64,000 bases of DNA from Microstegium vimineum (lineage: Eukaryota; Streptophyta; Magnoliopsida; Poales; Poaceae). Both the position numbers and the translations under genes were made by a program. The notes beneath the pieces were generated by a model that made no database searches, was not told where the DNA came from, and was given only the letters and a program-made list of their open reading frames with translations. Of this stretch, positions 1 to 12,461 are shown in pieces (the stretch's first letter is position 1; each line of letters begins with the position of its first letter). Location of the stretch: contig CM039140.1 of NCBI GenBank assembly GCA_022036555.1, positions 2,090,785-2,154,784 on the forward strand, written 5' to 3'.

Positions 1-1448
1 CCATTGCACAGGCTTGTTAACTGGCTGAGCCGGTTGACATACTTTTTCATGTCTTTGTGATGAATAGGCCGGAGCAATCGACACATTTGCGGCACCAGTC
101 TGTTGAATATTATGCATCGGCTGATTTGCCAATGGGCAATTCTGAACGCCCACTGGGATGTATTGTGGCATTATATTCATCGGCTGATATGCCGATGTCT
201 CATTGTGCGCGTTCGCCTGAGGGTATTGCGGCGAAATACCACTTATCGGCTGGGGTGCCGATATCTCACTCTGCAGACTCGCTGGCGGATGATACTGCGG
301 AGCTCTTGCCACTTGGTATCCGGGTTGCATTACTTGTTGCTGAATCGGCAATTGACCGATCCAACTTACATTAGATGTCATCGGCATATGACTTGCCAAT
401 GGCTTATAATCAGTTGGCGCTTGCTGCTCTTGTACCCTTGGATGATCACCTTGATTTGCGGGTACCACAGCTTGAGGAACCATTGCCGATATGGGCTGGT
501 TCCCAATCGCAATGTGTTGCTGCATCGGCAAAGAACCTACCGATGGTTGTGCATAAGGCACTCTGGGTATCACCATCTGAAGATTCCCTTACGGCAACTG
601 CATATTTGAAGGCGTTGCAGTATAATGCGTCACCGGGATCATTGGCTGTACGGGCGCTACCGATGTCATGGGAGCCTTCCATGCTGCGTCTTTCCTTGGG
701 GACAATCTAGGATTAGCAGCAGATGAATCCGGAGGCATACCGTATCCCCACCAGCTGGCGGAAGTTGGCCGACTCTAGGTCGCGGGTCCAGACATTGCTA
801 ATGCCACCCGATTTGTATTCAATTGAGTAATGTTTGTTGGGCTCGATCTTGGCGACGTGATCTCACCGGCAGATCGGTTCATAAGCGGTGAAGACACCCT
901 TGGAACCGTCGATGGGATCGTAACAGATGCCGATCCTGGTTGATGATACGCCGAACCAACATAATGTGGTGCTTGTCCTTCCTTGAAAGTTTGCATGACA
1001 GCATTGTAGCATTGTATACAATATTGAACAGCACGTTGGAGTGGTTAACTAAAGCATGATTTAAGGCAGAATTAACCATCTCTTGCAATTTACCAGGATT
1101 GGCGTCGAACGTAACTTGCTGCGGCAACGACAAATCTTGCTTTTGGATAGCTTCACCGCTCCTGTTTAGGCTGAGGGACTTCAGATACAACCGTTTGTAC
1201 TCATCCATAGCCTGCTCCATAGCCTGCTTCTGATCATCTTTCAGATTTGCTTCGGAGACTTCAATGACATTCTTCGGATTGATTTCAGCAGTATTGTCCA
1301 TTAAGCTTGTAATGGGTAAAACCATGGCCAAAAGATGTGATATGGTCCCACCGGGTGTGCCAAAAGAGGTGTTGACACAAAAAGCGTCAGGATCTGTGAA
1401 CACCTCAGGGTTATACCCGAATTCGATATCCAAAGGTGTGCCAGTCAA
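1..1448 (-). pseudogene. Ty3/gypsy gag fragment, minus strand
   Basis: The 5' part of a retrotransposon gag ORF. The minus-strand reading frame starts MTGTPLDIEFGYNP near 1448 and runs open to about 996-879. It contains NALVNHSNVLFN-like helical sequence and then shifts frame into a segment with KEGQAPHYVGSAYHQPGS (996-775), followed by a Pro/Met/Ala-rich region towards position 1. No zinc knuckle or protease is reached before the window edge. The minus-strand leader and LTR lie at about 1449-2343. The N-terminus resembles gag proteins commonly annotated as 'retrotransposon protein, Ty3-gypsy subclass' in grasses; this comes from memory of the family, not from a search. At least one frameshift makes it a pseudogene. 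The lineage within gypsy was not determined. Confidence 0.6.
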
Positions 1449-2343
1449 TTTGACCAGTTAATCGACAAGGACGATAACTAGAACAAGATCTGAACGAGAC
1501 AACGGCGATGCGCCCGGATGTCAAGGCTCAGGTTGCTCAAACGCGGAACTTGCGAGGGTTGACGGAGATCGAGGAGATGCAGCCCGTCGAAGCTTGAAGA
1601 ACTCGTAGGTAAGCTAGATCTAATGCGATAAAAGTAGAATTACTGGAAAAGTAAATAAGAATAATAGATTTATTTGATGTGATTGTATATATCCTGATAC
1701 ACCACCCCTCGGTACATATTTATACCCCGGCCAGGGGAGTTGTAAGCAGACACGACTCTAACTTTCCTAAACAAAATTCCTATTTTTAAGGAAACAAACA
1801 ACTCGTGAACGACTATATCTTTCCTAAACAAAACTCCTATTTTAAAGAAAATAAATGACTCGTGCAAGAGTCGGACTCAAAATAACCTATAATATTACTG
1901 GCATAAAGCATCAGTTTCCATATCCGTCTCCCTTACGATGAAACCTTCCATCGGCAGACTTCTTCCAATCTGCAACCTTCTTCTATTGCTATCGGCAGCT
2001 CTCTGCTGACGTCAGCCACGTCATCCTGCTTCCGTCGGCAGCATCTATCAATCATCGGCAACTTTCCGTCTCCATCGGCAATATTCCTTCTATCAGCAAT
2101 AGGCTTTGGCTCTCATCGGCAATGCTTTCTTGCCTTCATCGGCAACGTCTTGCCTCGATCAGTAACATTGTTGCCTTCATCACATTGGTAATGAGCTTCG
2201 GTTCTCATTGGCAATGTTCTTCCTGCTTTTATTGGCAATCTGATCGGTAGTATCCTGATGCCGATAAGGAACGTCAACTAGCCTTTTGCCGATCGGCACA
2301 ATCCTTAGATCATATTGACACGTGCCAAAAAACGGTGTCAACA
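1449..2343 (-). repeat. 5' LTR plus leader of the minus-strand gypsy element
   Basis: Read on the minus strand, the region begins TGTTGACACCGTTTTTTGGC at 2343, a typical gypsy LTR start. It has a TATA-like gtataaata around 1719-1728 and leads into the gag ORF. The interval 1930-2300 carries many copies of a short atcggca/tcggcaa motif. The exact LTR 3' end and the primer-binding site could not be fixed; a tggcacacc stretch next to the gag start may be a decayed PBS. A possible target duplication agtac follows at 2344-2348, but its partner is outside the window. Confidence 0.55.
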
Positions 2344-2466
2344 AGTACCTCTTGAGTGACTAGTAGAACTAAAGTATTTTAGTCACTTTTTTGTTTGGCA
2401 CTTTAGTCTTTAAAGTGACTAAAGTTTAGTCTACTAAAGTTTAGTAGGTGGGAACCAAACAAGGCC
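2344..2466. mobile_element. Right half of a Tourist/hAT-like MITE cut by the gypsy element
   Basis: The sequence ends gggaaccaaacaaggcc followed by taa, the reverse of the common grass terminal inverted repeat GGCCTTGTTTGG. The interior has alternating ctaaagtttag and actttagtc blocks that pair with each other. The left end is missing, consistent with interruption by the gypsy LTR that ends at 2343. Confidence 0.45.
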
Positions 2467-2469
2467 TAA

Positions 2470-2717
2470 GTATTATTATATTCTTCATCAATTACATTTC
2501 TATAGTATATCTATTTTATGTCATAAATTTTTATGTTTTTTCTATAATTTTGATCAAAGTAGAGATGTTTTGACTCTTTTGAAATGACTTACAATTTGGA
2601 ATGCAGGGAATACCATTTTACCTGTTGTTACGCTTTTCAGGGATAGGTATGCAGACTGTATCATTTTCTACTTGAGAGAAAAGAACCAAAAGATAGTTCG
2701 TTTACTATTATTCAAAC
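2470..2717. other. Intergenic AT-rich sequence with Stowaway-like remnant
   Basis: No gene is seen. Around 2565-2620 the text gttttgactcttttgaaatgacttacaatttgg... resembles the right half of a Stowaway MITE, but a clean TA-flanked pair of termini was not found. Confidence 0.3.
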
Positions 2718-3663
2718 GAAACTGTAAGTGCATTCGCCCCCTATGTGTGGGTTTTGGATAATTTATAACAATAAAATTAGGGACTAACATGTTTCTCTAG
2801 TAATATTCACAGGTGTTAGTCCATTGATAATTCTAAACGATGAAATCCGGTGATTGAAGCGCCCCAAATTCCACTCTATGAGAAGCGGCCCATCTCAAGT
2901 GCTAAAGAGTTTTATTCTTTTGAATTGAGTTATAGGAAAAGCCGCACTACCAAGAGGGATACAAATTGGACTAGCTAGAAGTGGGTAAGAGTGCTCAAGT
3001 TATTAGTATAGAGACGCTTGAGAGACGCCGTGAAGAACGGATCGTTAGAAGGTGTTTTGTGCTGACAGCAGAGCTACCGGTTGTTCTCACCGGTAGTACC
3101 AGTGAGGACCGGTAGTACCGGTCAGGAACCGGTAGGCCTTTTTCCCGCACACCTTCACGGCTCAGCCCCAACAGTCACAACGTGACCGGTAATACCGGTG
3201 GTATCACCGGTAGTACCGGTACCGCTTCGGGGGCTGAAGACTTTAAGTATATCGATGCCCCTCTCTCTCACTCACCCATTCATTCACTCACTCTCACCCA
3301 CCTTGAGACAAAGAGCTCTCTAAGCATTGACTCACCCCCTTCTCTCTCCCTCTTGCTCTACAACTTTGATTCTTGCTAGATTAGAGCGAGGGAAGCGAGA
3401 TTAGAGAGCGGGGAACTTCGATCTATGACTTGAGTACTTGGATTCCTCTTCTAGCCGGTTGGATTTGTGTTTGTTACTCTTGGGTTCTTGGAACCCTAGC
3501 CGGCTAGGCGTTCTTCGTGGTTGCCCGTGTTGCTCCATTTGTGAGGGCACCCCGAAGTGTTTGTATTCACCCTTTGATTCTTAGTGGAAACCTCGGGCTA
3601 ACCTTTGTGGTTGCTTGAGAGAGGCAAGGAAGTGGAAGAGACTCCAACCTTTGTGGTCACCTC

Positions 3664-5213
3664 TGAAAGCACCTAGGCCCCTAGTGTTTCAGTGATTAAC
3701 GACAATGCAACATTACTATGACTAACGCGTGTTTTGCAGAGGCAATAAGAAAGTGTTAGGTCATGGTAATGGATGGTTGATTGGACTATCATGGTATATG
3801 TGCCCCGTATTGGAATCGTTTTGGTTTTCAAAGGATTGGCGACAAGGTTGAAGCATAGACTAGGTCTAAGTGTCATGAGGAGTTGAGAGACACTTAGAGT
3901 AGTTTAGCACCTTTATTTTTTTCCTTTGGCCGTACTATTAAGAGGGGTTCTATCTAGTAGCTTGATCTAGGAGAAGCTTAGTGATTAGGTGTGGTGCACA
4001 CTTGTTGAAACTAGCACTAGGAAGCTTTAGAAATAGTCCTTGGACCAAATAGAGCAACTTCCATGTTGGAAGTGTGTTGATCAGGCTTGAAAAGAGCCTC
4101 CGGGCGCAAGTGTATCCCTGGGTCCGGACCATCGGCTATGCGTCCGGACCCTAGGGTTTGCTCTGCGTGTTTCAGCGCGTCCGGACGCAGTGAATAGTGT
4201 AGGGTCTGGACTGCATGTTGCGTCCGGACCCCTAGCAGAGAGCTCCAGAGAGCGGACTGCCTTCTGCGTCCGGACAGCACACAGAGTGTTCCAGAGAGTG
4301 AAAATCAATCCGGACGCTGTCCGGATGCTTGCGTCCGGACTGAGAAGTGCGTCCGGACCGACCGTGTTTCAGTGCTGAGAACAGAGAAGTGAGAGGGTCC
4401 GGACGCATGCTTGATGGTCCGGATCCCACCCTGAAAGTGCGTCCGGAGTGACGCAGAATCGTGTGTTTTGCCTCCAATGGCTAGGAGTTGGCTTGGGGGG
4501 GTATTTATACCTCCCCATCAGCCCCATGGAGGCACTCTTGCCCATTCCAATTGCTGACCAACCCTTGCAAGAAGTGCAAGAGCCCTAGTGAGATAGTGAA
4601 TTACCATTCCATGTGTTGATTCTCACTAGTTGCTTAGAGATAGCAAGTGTGCATCCATTCAATCACTAGACTAGCCTTGGTCAAGTGAGAGTTAGTGCTT
4701 GTTACTCTTGGTGATCGACATCACCTAGACGGCTTCGCGGAAGTTTGCTTGGTGATCATCCGGTGGTGTTCCTTGTGGATGACCCAAGTTCGTTTGTGAT
4801 CGGTTGTGGGCGATTAACCGAGCCGGAGTGGCGAAGAATCAGCCCGTAGAGAGCACTTAGTCCTTGCGCGGACTAAGGGGGAGCGATACCGTGCGCGGTG
4901 CTCCAACGAGGACTAGGGGGGAGTGTCGACTCTTTGATACCTCGGCAAAAAGTTGTCGTGTCAATTTCCTTGCCCCTTATCCTTACTTATTGCAATTACA
5001 TTCAAGCATTACTTTCCGCTTTACATTTTTGTTGCTTGAGTAGAATTGCATAGGGTTTTATCGCTTTCATTGCCATGTCTTGCTTGTTTAGCTAGAACAC
5101 ACTTGGGAAAACGCTAGGGGGTTAATTGACTCTTGATAGGTTTTAATTATTGCTTAGAAATTTAAAAGAGCCCAATTCACCCCCCCCCCCTCTTGGACAT
5201 CTTGATCCTTTCA
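3664..5213 (+). repeat. 5' LTR of the 17.4-kb copia element
   Basis: 1550 bp. A TATA box (tatttata) lies at 4502-4509. Upstream of it, 4110-4450 carries about a dozen copies of a gcgtccggac-type palindrome. A block ccgtactattaagagggg at 3932-3949 recurs in other LTRs of this window. The 3' end has a C10 run (5181-5190) before tcttggacatcttgatcctttca. Confidence 0.93.
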
Positions 5214-5214
5214 A

Positions 5215-5228
5215 TTGGTATCAAAGCC
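5215..5228 (+). other. Primer-binding site (tRNA-iMet type)
   Basis: ttggtatcaaagcc follows the 5' LTR after one base. It matches the plant copia PBS TGGTATCAGAGC, complementary to the 3' end of initiator tRNA-Met, except for one A/G change. Confidence 0.85.
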
Positions 5229-5265
5229 TTGTTGCTCTAAATTAGGCTTAACCGCCTAGAGCAAG

Positions 5266-7650
5266 ATGTCCCATGGGGATGGACCACCGCCCATGTTTGA
5301 TGGGGACGGCTTTCCTTATTGGAAAATGCGTATGGAGGCTTACCTCGAAACCTTGGATGTTGGTGTGCTCAAAGCCGCCACCGATGGATTTCCTCTATTT
5401 GATGGAGAACCATTCGGTGACGAGGTCCACCATGAGAAGTGGAATGCCAAAGCCCGGAACACCCTCTTTAGGGGCATTGGCAAAGATGTGTTCAACCGCG
5501 TGCGCACTTCCAAGAATACGCATGAGTTGTGGAAGAACATTTGTGCTCTTCATGAGGGCACAAAGAGTGATCGGGAAGAGCGATATCACTTAGTCATGAA
5601 TAAGATGAATGCTTTTACCATGCTTGCTCATGAAAATGCAAATGAAATGTACTCACGCTTAAATGTTCTTGTAGAAGAATTGAATGCTCTTGGGCTAAAG
5701 CAAATGGATGAAGCTGATGTTGTGAGGAAGATTCTTTGTGTGCTTCCAATTAGCAAGTATGCCAACATTGTGACCGTGTTGCATCAAGGTGATCTTTCCA
5801 ACTATACACCAAGACAAGTCTTGGGAAAGATCAACCCACATGAGATGTACATGCACATCCACAAAGAAGAAGAAGCTTCATCATCCACCAAGAAGAAGGA
5901 CTTAGCATTCAAAGCTAGCTGTGACACGGGCAAGTCAAAGGTGGTATGTGATAGCTCAAGTGAAGAAGATGATGACTCAAACATTGCTCTAATGGTGAAG
6001 AAGACCACCAAGATGCTAAAGAAGCTAAACAAGAGCGGTGTCAAGTTTGATTCAAAGAAGAAGAAGTTCTTCACTAGTAACAAGAGGAAGCCCTTGTCGG
6101 AGATGATGTGCTACAATTGCCGTGATCTTGGTCATCTAGCTCACCATTGTCCCAAGCCTAAGAAGGACAAGTACAAGAAGAAGTACAAGCATGGCAAAGA
6201 AGAGAAAGATGAGTCAAGTGATGATGACAAGAAAGTTGAGAAGCCATACAAGAAGAAAGGTGGCTTCAAGAAGAAGGATTCCCAACACCACAAGAAGCAA
6301 GATGGCAAGGAATACATTGTTGGTGATTGGTTAACCGATATTGAAGACACTAGTGACTCATCCGGTGAAGATAGTGATGATGAGAAGGTGGCTGCTCTTG
6401 TCATTGGGACTTCATTGCCTCCTCTACCATTGCCATCTTCTACTACCACATCCTCTACACACCTATGCCTTATGGCCAAGGGTGACCGAAAGGTACAATC
6501 TAAAGTAGAGGATAGTGATGATAGTGGTAGTGAAAGTGACAATGAGTGTGAAGCTCCTTCTTATGATGAACTCATAAAATTGCTCACTAAATATACCAAA
6601 CTTGTTGAGAAGGAGCAAGCTAAAAATGAGAAGCTTGAAAGAAAAAATAATGACTTGCAAGAAAAACTTGAAATAACATCAAATGCTAGTGATGAGCTAA
6701 TAAGTGAAAACAAATCCTTATCCTCACATGCTAAGGAGCTCAAATCCTCTCTCAAAGAGCTAAAAGAGAAACATGATAAGCTAGAGAGGACATCACAAGA
6801 GCTTAGAGAAAGATACAACAAACTTAGGGAAGAGTACGCCGAAGTAAAGATGAACTATGATACTCTCCTTATAGCTAATGAATGTCTTGAAGATGCTTTG
6901 CCTATTGATGCTAACCCCATTGTCAAGATTGACATTGGCACATCTTGTGATGATTTGATTGATGAGCCAATTGAGCAAGAGCTTAAGTGCAAAGGCAAGC
7001 AAGTGGTTGTGGCGGATAACTACAATGACTATATCAAGATCAAGAATGAGAATGAGAAGCTCAAGCAAGATCTCATCAAGCTCAAGTCAACCAAGTCAAT
7101 AGTGATTGAGACACAAGACAAAGAATATGATGTGGCACTTGAAATTGATATGCTTAGAGAAGAGAACAAGAGGCTAAAGAATGAGAAGAACCATCTAGCT
7201 ATTGGAAGGGAGAGCTTCACTAAGGGCCACAATCTTCAAAGTGAGCTCCTTATGAACACTGTCATGAAGAATGACAAAGCCGGTCTTGGCTACAAGTCCG
7301 CTCAAGTAAAGAAGGCCAAAGCTAAAGCCAAAGCTCAATATCAACAACAAGCCAAGTACTTCTATCAAGCAAAGCCAAAGCCAAAGATGAAGACATGCTT
7401 TGATTGTGGGAAGCAAGGACACTTTTCTCATAATTGTGTGACAACTCCTCCACAACCCTTGCCCAAGCACACTAAGCCATTTGCATATAATTCTCACTAT
7501 ATCATCAACAAGGATGTCAAGGGGAGACCACAAGTTGTGTTCTTGGGACCACCCAACAAGAATAGACAAAGGACACTTTGGGTTGCTAAGTCACTAGTAG
7601 AGAAAGCAATGGGCCCCCATACTCAATGGGTGCCTAAACAACAAGCTTGA
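5266..7650 (+). CDS. gag: Copia gag protein, 794 residues, intact
   Basis: The structural protein of the virus-like particle. The start ATG lies 38 bases after the primer site and the frame is open to TGA at 7648-7650. The N-terminal third is the UBN2/retrotrans_gag-like domain (FPYWKMRMEAYLETLDVGV near residue 20, then YLV-type helices). A first CCHC zinc knuckle CYNCRDLGHLAHHC lies near residue 282 and a second, CFDCGKQGHFSHNC, near residue 710. Between them are Lys/Ser/Asp-rich linkers and a long coiled coil (roughly 440-660). The length, two knuckles and coiled coil are typical of the SIRE/Maximus lineage. Gln codons are mostly CAA, and no stop has arisen although pol and ORF3 are broken. 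Pol lies in the next frame starting about 17 bases later, so gag and pol were not one simple ORF. Confidence 0.9.
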   Translation: MSHGDGPPPMFDGDGFPYWKMRMEAYLETLDVGVLKAATDGFPLFDGEPFGDEVHHEKWNAKARNTLFRGIGKDVFNRVRTSKNTHELWKNICALHEGTKSDREERYHLVMNKMNAFTMLAHENANEMYSRLNVLVEELNALGLKQMDEADVVRKILCVLPISKYANIVTVLHQGDLSNYTPRQVLGKINPHEMYMHIHKEEEASSSTKKKDLAFKASCDTGKSKVVCDSSSEEDDDSNIALMVKKTTKMLKKLNKSGVKFDSKKKKFFTSNKRKPLSEMMCYNCRDLGHLAHHCPKPKKDKYKKKYKHGKEEKDESSDDDKKVEKPYKKKGGFKKKDSQHHKKQDGKEYIVGDWLTDIEDTSDSSGEDSDDEKVAALVIGTSLPPLPLPSSTTTSSTHLCLMAKGDRKVQSKVEDSDDSGSESDNECEAPSYDELIKLLTKYTKLVEKEQAKNEKLERKNNDLQEKLEITSNASDELISENKSLSSHAKELKSSLKELKEKHDKLERTSQELRERYNKLREEYAEVKMNYDTLLIANECLEDALPIDANPIVKIDIGTSCDDLIDEPIEQELKCKGKQVVVADNYNDYIKIKNENEKLKQDLIKLKSTKSIVIETQDKEYDVALEIDMLREENKRLKNEKNHLAIGRESFTKGHNLQSELLMNTVMKNDKAGLGYKSAQVKKAKAKAKAQYQQQAKYFYQAKPKPKMKTCFDCGKQGHFSHNCVTTPPQPLPKHTKPFAYNSHYIINKDVKGRPQVVFLGPPNKNRQRTLWVAKSLVEKAMGPHTQWVPKQQA

Positions 7651-7666
7651 TCTCTTGTGTGTGTAG

Positions 7667-10600
7667 GTGAACTACAAGACCGGTGGAAGTCATTTGGTGA
7701 TAGATAGTGGTTGCACTCAACATATGACCGGTGATCCCCGAATGTTCACCTCCTTAGAAGAAGATGTCAACAACCAAGACAAGATTACATTTGGGCACAA
7801 CTCAAAGGGAAAAGTCAAAGGACTGGGAAAAGTGGCAATCTCAAATGACAACTCAATATCAAATGTCTTGCTAGTTGCATCACTAAGCTTCAACTTACTC
7901 TCGGTTGACCAATTGTGTGATCTTGGTTTTCAATGCTTGTTCACTCCAAATGAAGTCATTGTGTCAAAGATTGATGATAGTTAAGTCATATTCAAAGGCT
8001 TTTGGCACAATAACCTCTACCTTGTGGATTTCTTATCAAATGAAGCCAAACTCCAAACCTGCTTGTTCACTAAGTCATCTCTTGATTGGTTGTGGCATAA
8101 AAGGCTAGCTCATATTGGAATGTCTACACTCAAGAAGCTATTGAAGAAGGAAATGATTAGAGGCATCAAGGATGTTGTTTTTGAAAAGGATAAGCTTTGT
8201 AGTGTATGTCAAGCCAGCAAGTAAGTTGCCAACACTCACCCCCACAAAGCATTCATGTCAACATCAAGAGTACTTGAGCTACTTCACATTGATTTATTTG
8301 GACCTACAACATATGCTAGTTTGGGTGGCAACCTCTTTTGTCTTGTGATTGTGGATGACTATTCAAGATACACATGGGTGTTCTTTCTTCATGACAAAGG
8401 AGAAGCCACAAGCTTATTCAAGAAGTTTGCCAAGAGAGCACAAAATGAGTTTGATGTAGAGATCAAGAAAATAAGAAGTGATAATGGCACTGAGTTTATC
8501 AACACAAGAATTGAAGAATATTGTGATGAAGTTGGGATCAAGCATGAAGTGTCCGCTACATATACACCACAACAAAATGGAGTGGTTGAGAGGAAGAACC
8601 GGACATTGATCACACGTGCAAGAACCATGCTAGATGAGTACAACACCCTAGAGAAGTTTTGGGCCGAAGCTATCAACACCGCATGCTATGCTTCAAATAG
8701 ATTGCTCATCCAAAGATTCTTGAAGAAGACACCATATGAGTTGATTAATGGAAAGAAGCCGGATGTATCATTCTTTAGGGTGTTTTGAGTGCAAAGTCTA
8801 CATCTACAAGAAGCATCAACATCTAGGGAAGTTTCAAAGAAGATGTGATATTGGCTTCCTAGTTGGTTATTCTTTGAAATCCAAAGCATACCGTGTATTT
8901 AACCAAGCCACCGGCTTAGTTGAAGAAACGTATGACTTGGAATTTGATGAGACTAATGGCTCCCAAGGAGCAAATGAAAATCTTGATAATGTAGGTGATG
9001 AACCATTGAGGAAGGCTATGAAAAACATGCCTACCGGTCCAATCAACCCCAAAGAAGAAGATCAAGTGGTGGTAGAAGTTCAAGATAATGCAAATGATCA
9101 ACCTTCTACATCACAAGAGCCTCAAGATGATGATGATAAAGTGAGGGGAACAAATGAAGACACCTTCATCCCTCAAGCTCAAGTAGAGGCTCAAGCTCAA
9201 GATGTTGATGCACCTACTCCTCCTCCTCAAGTGGTTGATAAAAGATCCACGCCCATACTCCAATCATATCCACAAGAGCTCATCATTGGAAGTCCTTCAA
9301 AGGGAGTAATGACTCGGTCCCAAAAACTTGCTTCATTTATTGAACATCACTCTTTTGTGTCTTGTGTTGAGCCTACATATGTAGAGAAAGCGCTTGAGAA
9401 TCCGGATTGGGTGAATGCTATGCATGAAGAGTTGAACAACTTCACCCGCAATCAAGTGTGGACTCTAGAAGAAAAGCCAAAAGATGCAAGAGTGACAGGA
9501 ACTAAGTGGGTGTTCCGCAACAAGCAAGATGATCAAGGTCAAGTGGTTAGAAACAAGGCAAAGCTAGTTGCAAAGGGGTTCTCCCAAGTTGAAGACTTGG
9601 ATTTTGGGGAGACCTTTGCACCGGTTGCAAGACTTGAAACCATTCGTATCCCCCTTTCATATGCATCTCACCATGACATGAAATTATATCAAATGGATGT
9701 CAAAAGTGCATTCTTAAATGGCTTCATAAATGAACTAGTCTATGTCAACCAACCTCCCGGTTTTGAGGACCCTAGATATCCTAACCATGTTTATAGGTTG
9801 TCCTAGGCACTATATGGGCTAAAGCAAGCCCCTCGAGCTTGGTATGAGCGTCTTTGGGACTTCCTATTCAAGAAGGGATTCTCTATTGGGAAGGTTGACA
9901 CAACACTATTTACCAAGAAGCAAGATGGAGATATCTTCATTTGTTAAGTGTATGTTGATGATATTATCTTTGGCTCAATGAATGAAGATCATTGCAAGGA
10001 ATTTGGTAACTTGATGTCGAAGGAATTTGAGATTTCCATGATTGGAGAGCTTACTTTCTTTCTTGGCTTTCAAGTGAAGCAATTGAGAGAAGGCACATTT
10101 GTATCTCAAGAGAAGTATACCAATGATGTGCTAATGAAGTTCAAGATGGAAGATTGTAAGCCAATCAAGACACCAATGCCTACAAATGGACACCTCGACC
10201 TTGATGAGGACGGTAAACCTATTTATCAAACTCTCTACCGTTCTATGATTGGTAGTTTGTTATATCTTACCGCATCTAGGCCCGATATCATGTTTAGTGT
10301 GGGCATGTGTGCTAGGTTTCAAGCAAAACCAAGGAATCTCACCTAAGTGTCGTAAAAAGAATCCTTAGATATGTAAAGCACACCCCAAGCATTGGCCTTT
10401 GGTATCCCAAAGGAGCTACTTTTATACTAGTGGGCTACTCCGATTCGGACTATGCCGGTTGCAAAGTTGATAGGAAGAGTACCTCTGGAGGTTGCCATTT
10501 TCTTGGAAGATCTCTTGTATCATGGTCATCTAAGAAACAAAATAGTGTGGCCTTGTCTACCGCAGAAGCGGAATACATAGCCGCCGGAGCTTGGTGTGCA

Positions 10601-10909
10601 CAAATCCTATACATGAAACAAACTCTTCTAGACTATGGTGTTGAACTTAAAAGTGTACCACTTCTTTGTGATAATGAAAGTGCGGTAAAACTTGCTAACA
10701 ATCCGGTTCAACACTCACGCACTAAGCACATCGATATCCGCCATCACTTTCTAAGGGACCATGTTTCAAAGAAAGACATCTCACTAGTTGGTGTAAGAAG
10801 TGAAGATCAATTGGCGGATATCTTCAAAAAACCACTTGACGAAGTGACCTTTTGTAGGTTGAGAAGTGAACTCAATGTGCTTGATCTAAGTAACTTCACT
10901 AAAAGATGA
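7667..10909 (+). pseudogene. pol: Copia pol (PR-IN-RT-RNase H), broken
   Basis: Protease: LVIDSGCTQHMTG near 7694. Integrase: HHCC finger (WHKRLAHIG ... CSVCQASK, 8090-8220), then the catalytic D,D,E core with HIDLFGP, RSDNGTEF and TPQQNGVVERKNR (8285-8600). Reverse transcriptase: WVFRNKQDDQG and QMDVKSAFLNG (9510-9720), then YVDDIIFG (9951-9974). RNase H: SDSDYAGCKVDRKSTSGG and STAEAEYIA (10440-10580) to the end at 10909. Breaks: in-frame stops TAA 7982, TAA 8222, TAG 9804, TAA 9945 and TAA 10344; frameshifts near 8787 and between 10347 and 10430. Several stops stand where relatives have Gln (for example just before VYVDD). The domain order is copia-specific. Confidence 0.92.
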
Positions 10910-12461
10910 TCTTGTGTTGGTACCTTGCATTCACTGTATAATATGCCATGTTTAAATTATGTACGTGCACATAGGCTTGACTAACTCGGTTAATATAACC
11001 GCCCTCAAGCGTGTGAAGAAGCTTAATCGAGGTTTAAACTTGACAAGCAACTAGATTCAAATTCAAGTATTGCATTGCATATGCATGATTGTTGCTTGTT
11101 CGTTCTTTTTCGGTTAAGTTTGAGCATCCTCTGAGTTCGTCCATTTTAGGGGGAGCATTCCACGCTCAAGTTGTTACTATACCCCTACTTATGGCCTTAC
11201 GGTCTTCCTCGCCCTCGTTTTATTGCCTATTTTCTTAAAAAGAACTAAGCCTAAGGCTATCTATTTGTAAAATCCTTGAGGGTTTGAGTGACGGTTCTCA
11301 TACCATGTCCAACATGTGTTCTTTTGGCTCTCCTTTGTGTTGTAAAAAGTATGGGAGAGAGCAAGGGAGAGATAGGAAAAAGATTCAATGCATTTTGGCT
11401 TCAGCAGGTCCTCCGGACACTGTTTTTGCCCTGCGTCTGGACTGCGTTTTGCGTCCAGCTCGCCCCATCTGCTCTCTGTTCGACTCCGGTCGTGTAGCCC
11501 AGACGCGCAATTCTAGCCGTCCAGACCATCGTGGTTGCGTCCGGTCAACCCCCCCACTGTGCATCCTCCCGCACAGTGACTCCGGTCGCTCACTATTCCC
11601 TGCGTCCGGACCATCTTTTGCGTCCAGTTCGTTTTTACACACAGAGCATGTCGCTCGGTTTGTGACCCTCCTGCGTCCGGTGTCATGCCTCCAGACATCA
11701 TCTTGCGTCCGGAGTCTGGGGATTTCTCACAATACCCCGCATGCTCTCTCTGTTTTGTCTCACCGTTTCTCAACCGCCGCGCCCCACAACCGTACACCAC
11801 CGCCACTGTATCAACCATTTGTGCTACCCGCCCACCTCGCCGCCGTCTAGACTCGCCGCCGACACTTCCGTACGGGCCCACGCGCTCCTCCCTCGCCCCC
11901 GTGCCCTGTTCCGCGCGTCGCCACCCTGCTCGCCGCGCTCGCAGCGCCGCCGAGCTCCTCTCGCATGCCGCCGTACTCCCTGCTCGCGCCGCCTCCCACC
12001 CTCTGTCCCCCCCAGGGATTCCCTGTTCAAATCCTCCCTAGGGTTCCTTTTGCGACTCGTTATTCGTGGTGTTCGCTATCCGAGCCCGACGTGCATTGGA
12101 TCGGCGCGCTTCTTCCCTAAGGTAGACGACCTATTTCATTATGTTCTTATCTCATATGCTTGCTTCCATAGGCTTTTCGCACCTCTAGATGACTAGTATG
12201 CTTATATATATTCTATCTATCTATTTCAATGGCAGTCGGGTCAGTGGCGGTGACAGCCAACTCGGGGCAAAGCCCGCGAGTATGGATTGAGGCAAAGCCT
12301 CTAAAGCGTGTCAGTGGCATTGCGGGCCTCTTACAGTGACAATTCTTCTGTTTGGGCAATGTTAGAGGCAGTGACTCAGTGTGTCAGTGGATTTCTCACT
12401 CATAATCAGTGCAGTGGCATCTTGGGTCTCTTCAGTGTTGCTTTCCAGTTGTTTGATTGAA
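10910..12461 (+). other. Spacer between pol and the third ORF, with LTR-like palindromes
   Basis: No gene. A purine tract agggggagca occurs at 11149-11158. Positions 11395-11720 carry at least eight gcgtccgga/gcgtccag-type motifs of the same kind as in the element's own LTR. Positions 11740-12060 are GC-rich and leader-like. Positions 12230-12440 have repeated gtcagtggc and cagtggcat words. Open frames here overlap in several frames and look non-coding. Confidence 0.55.
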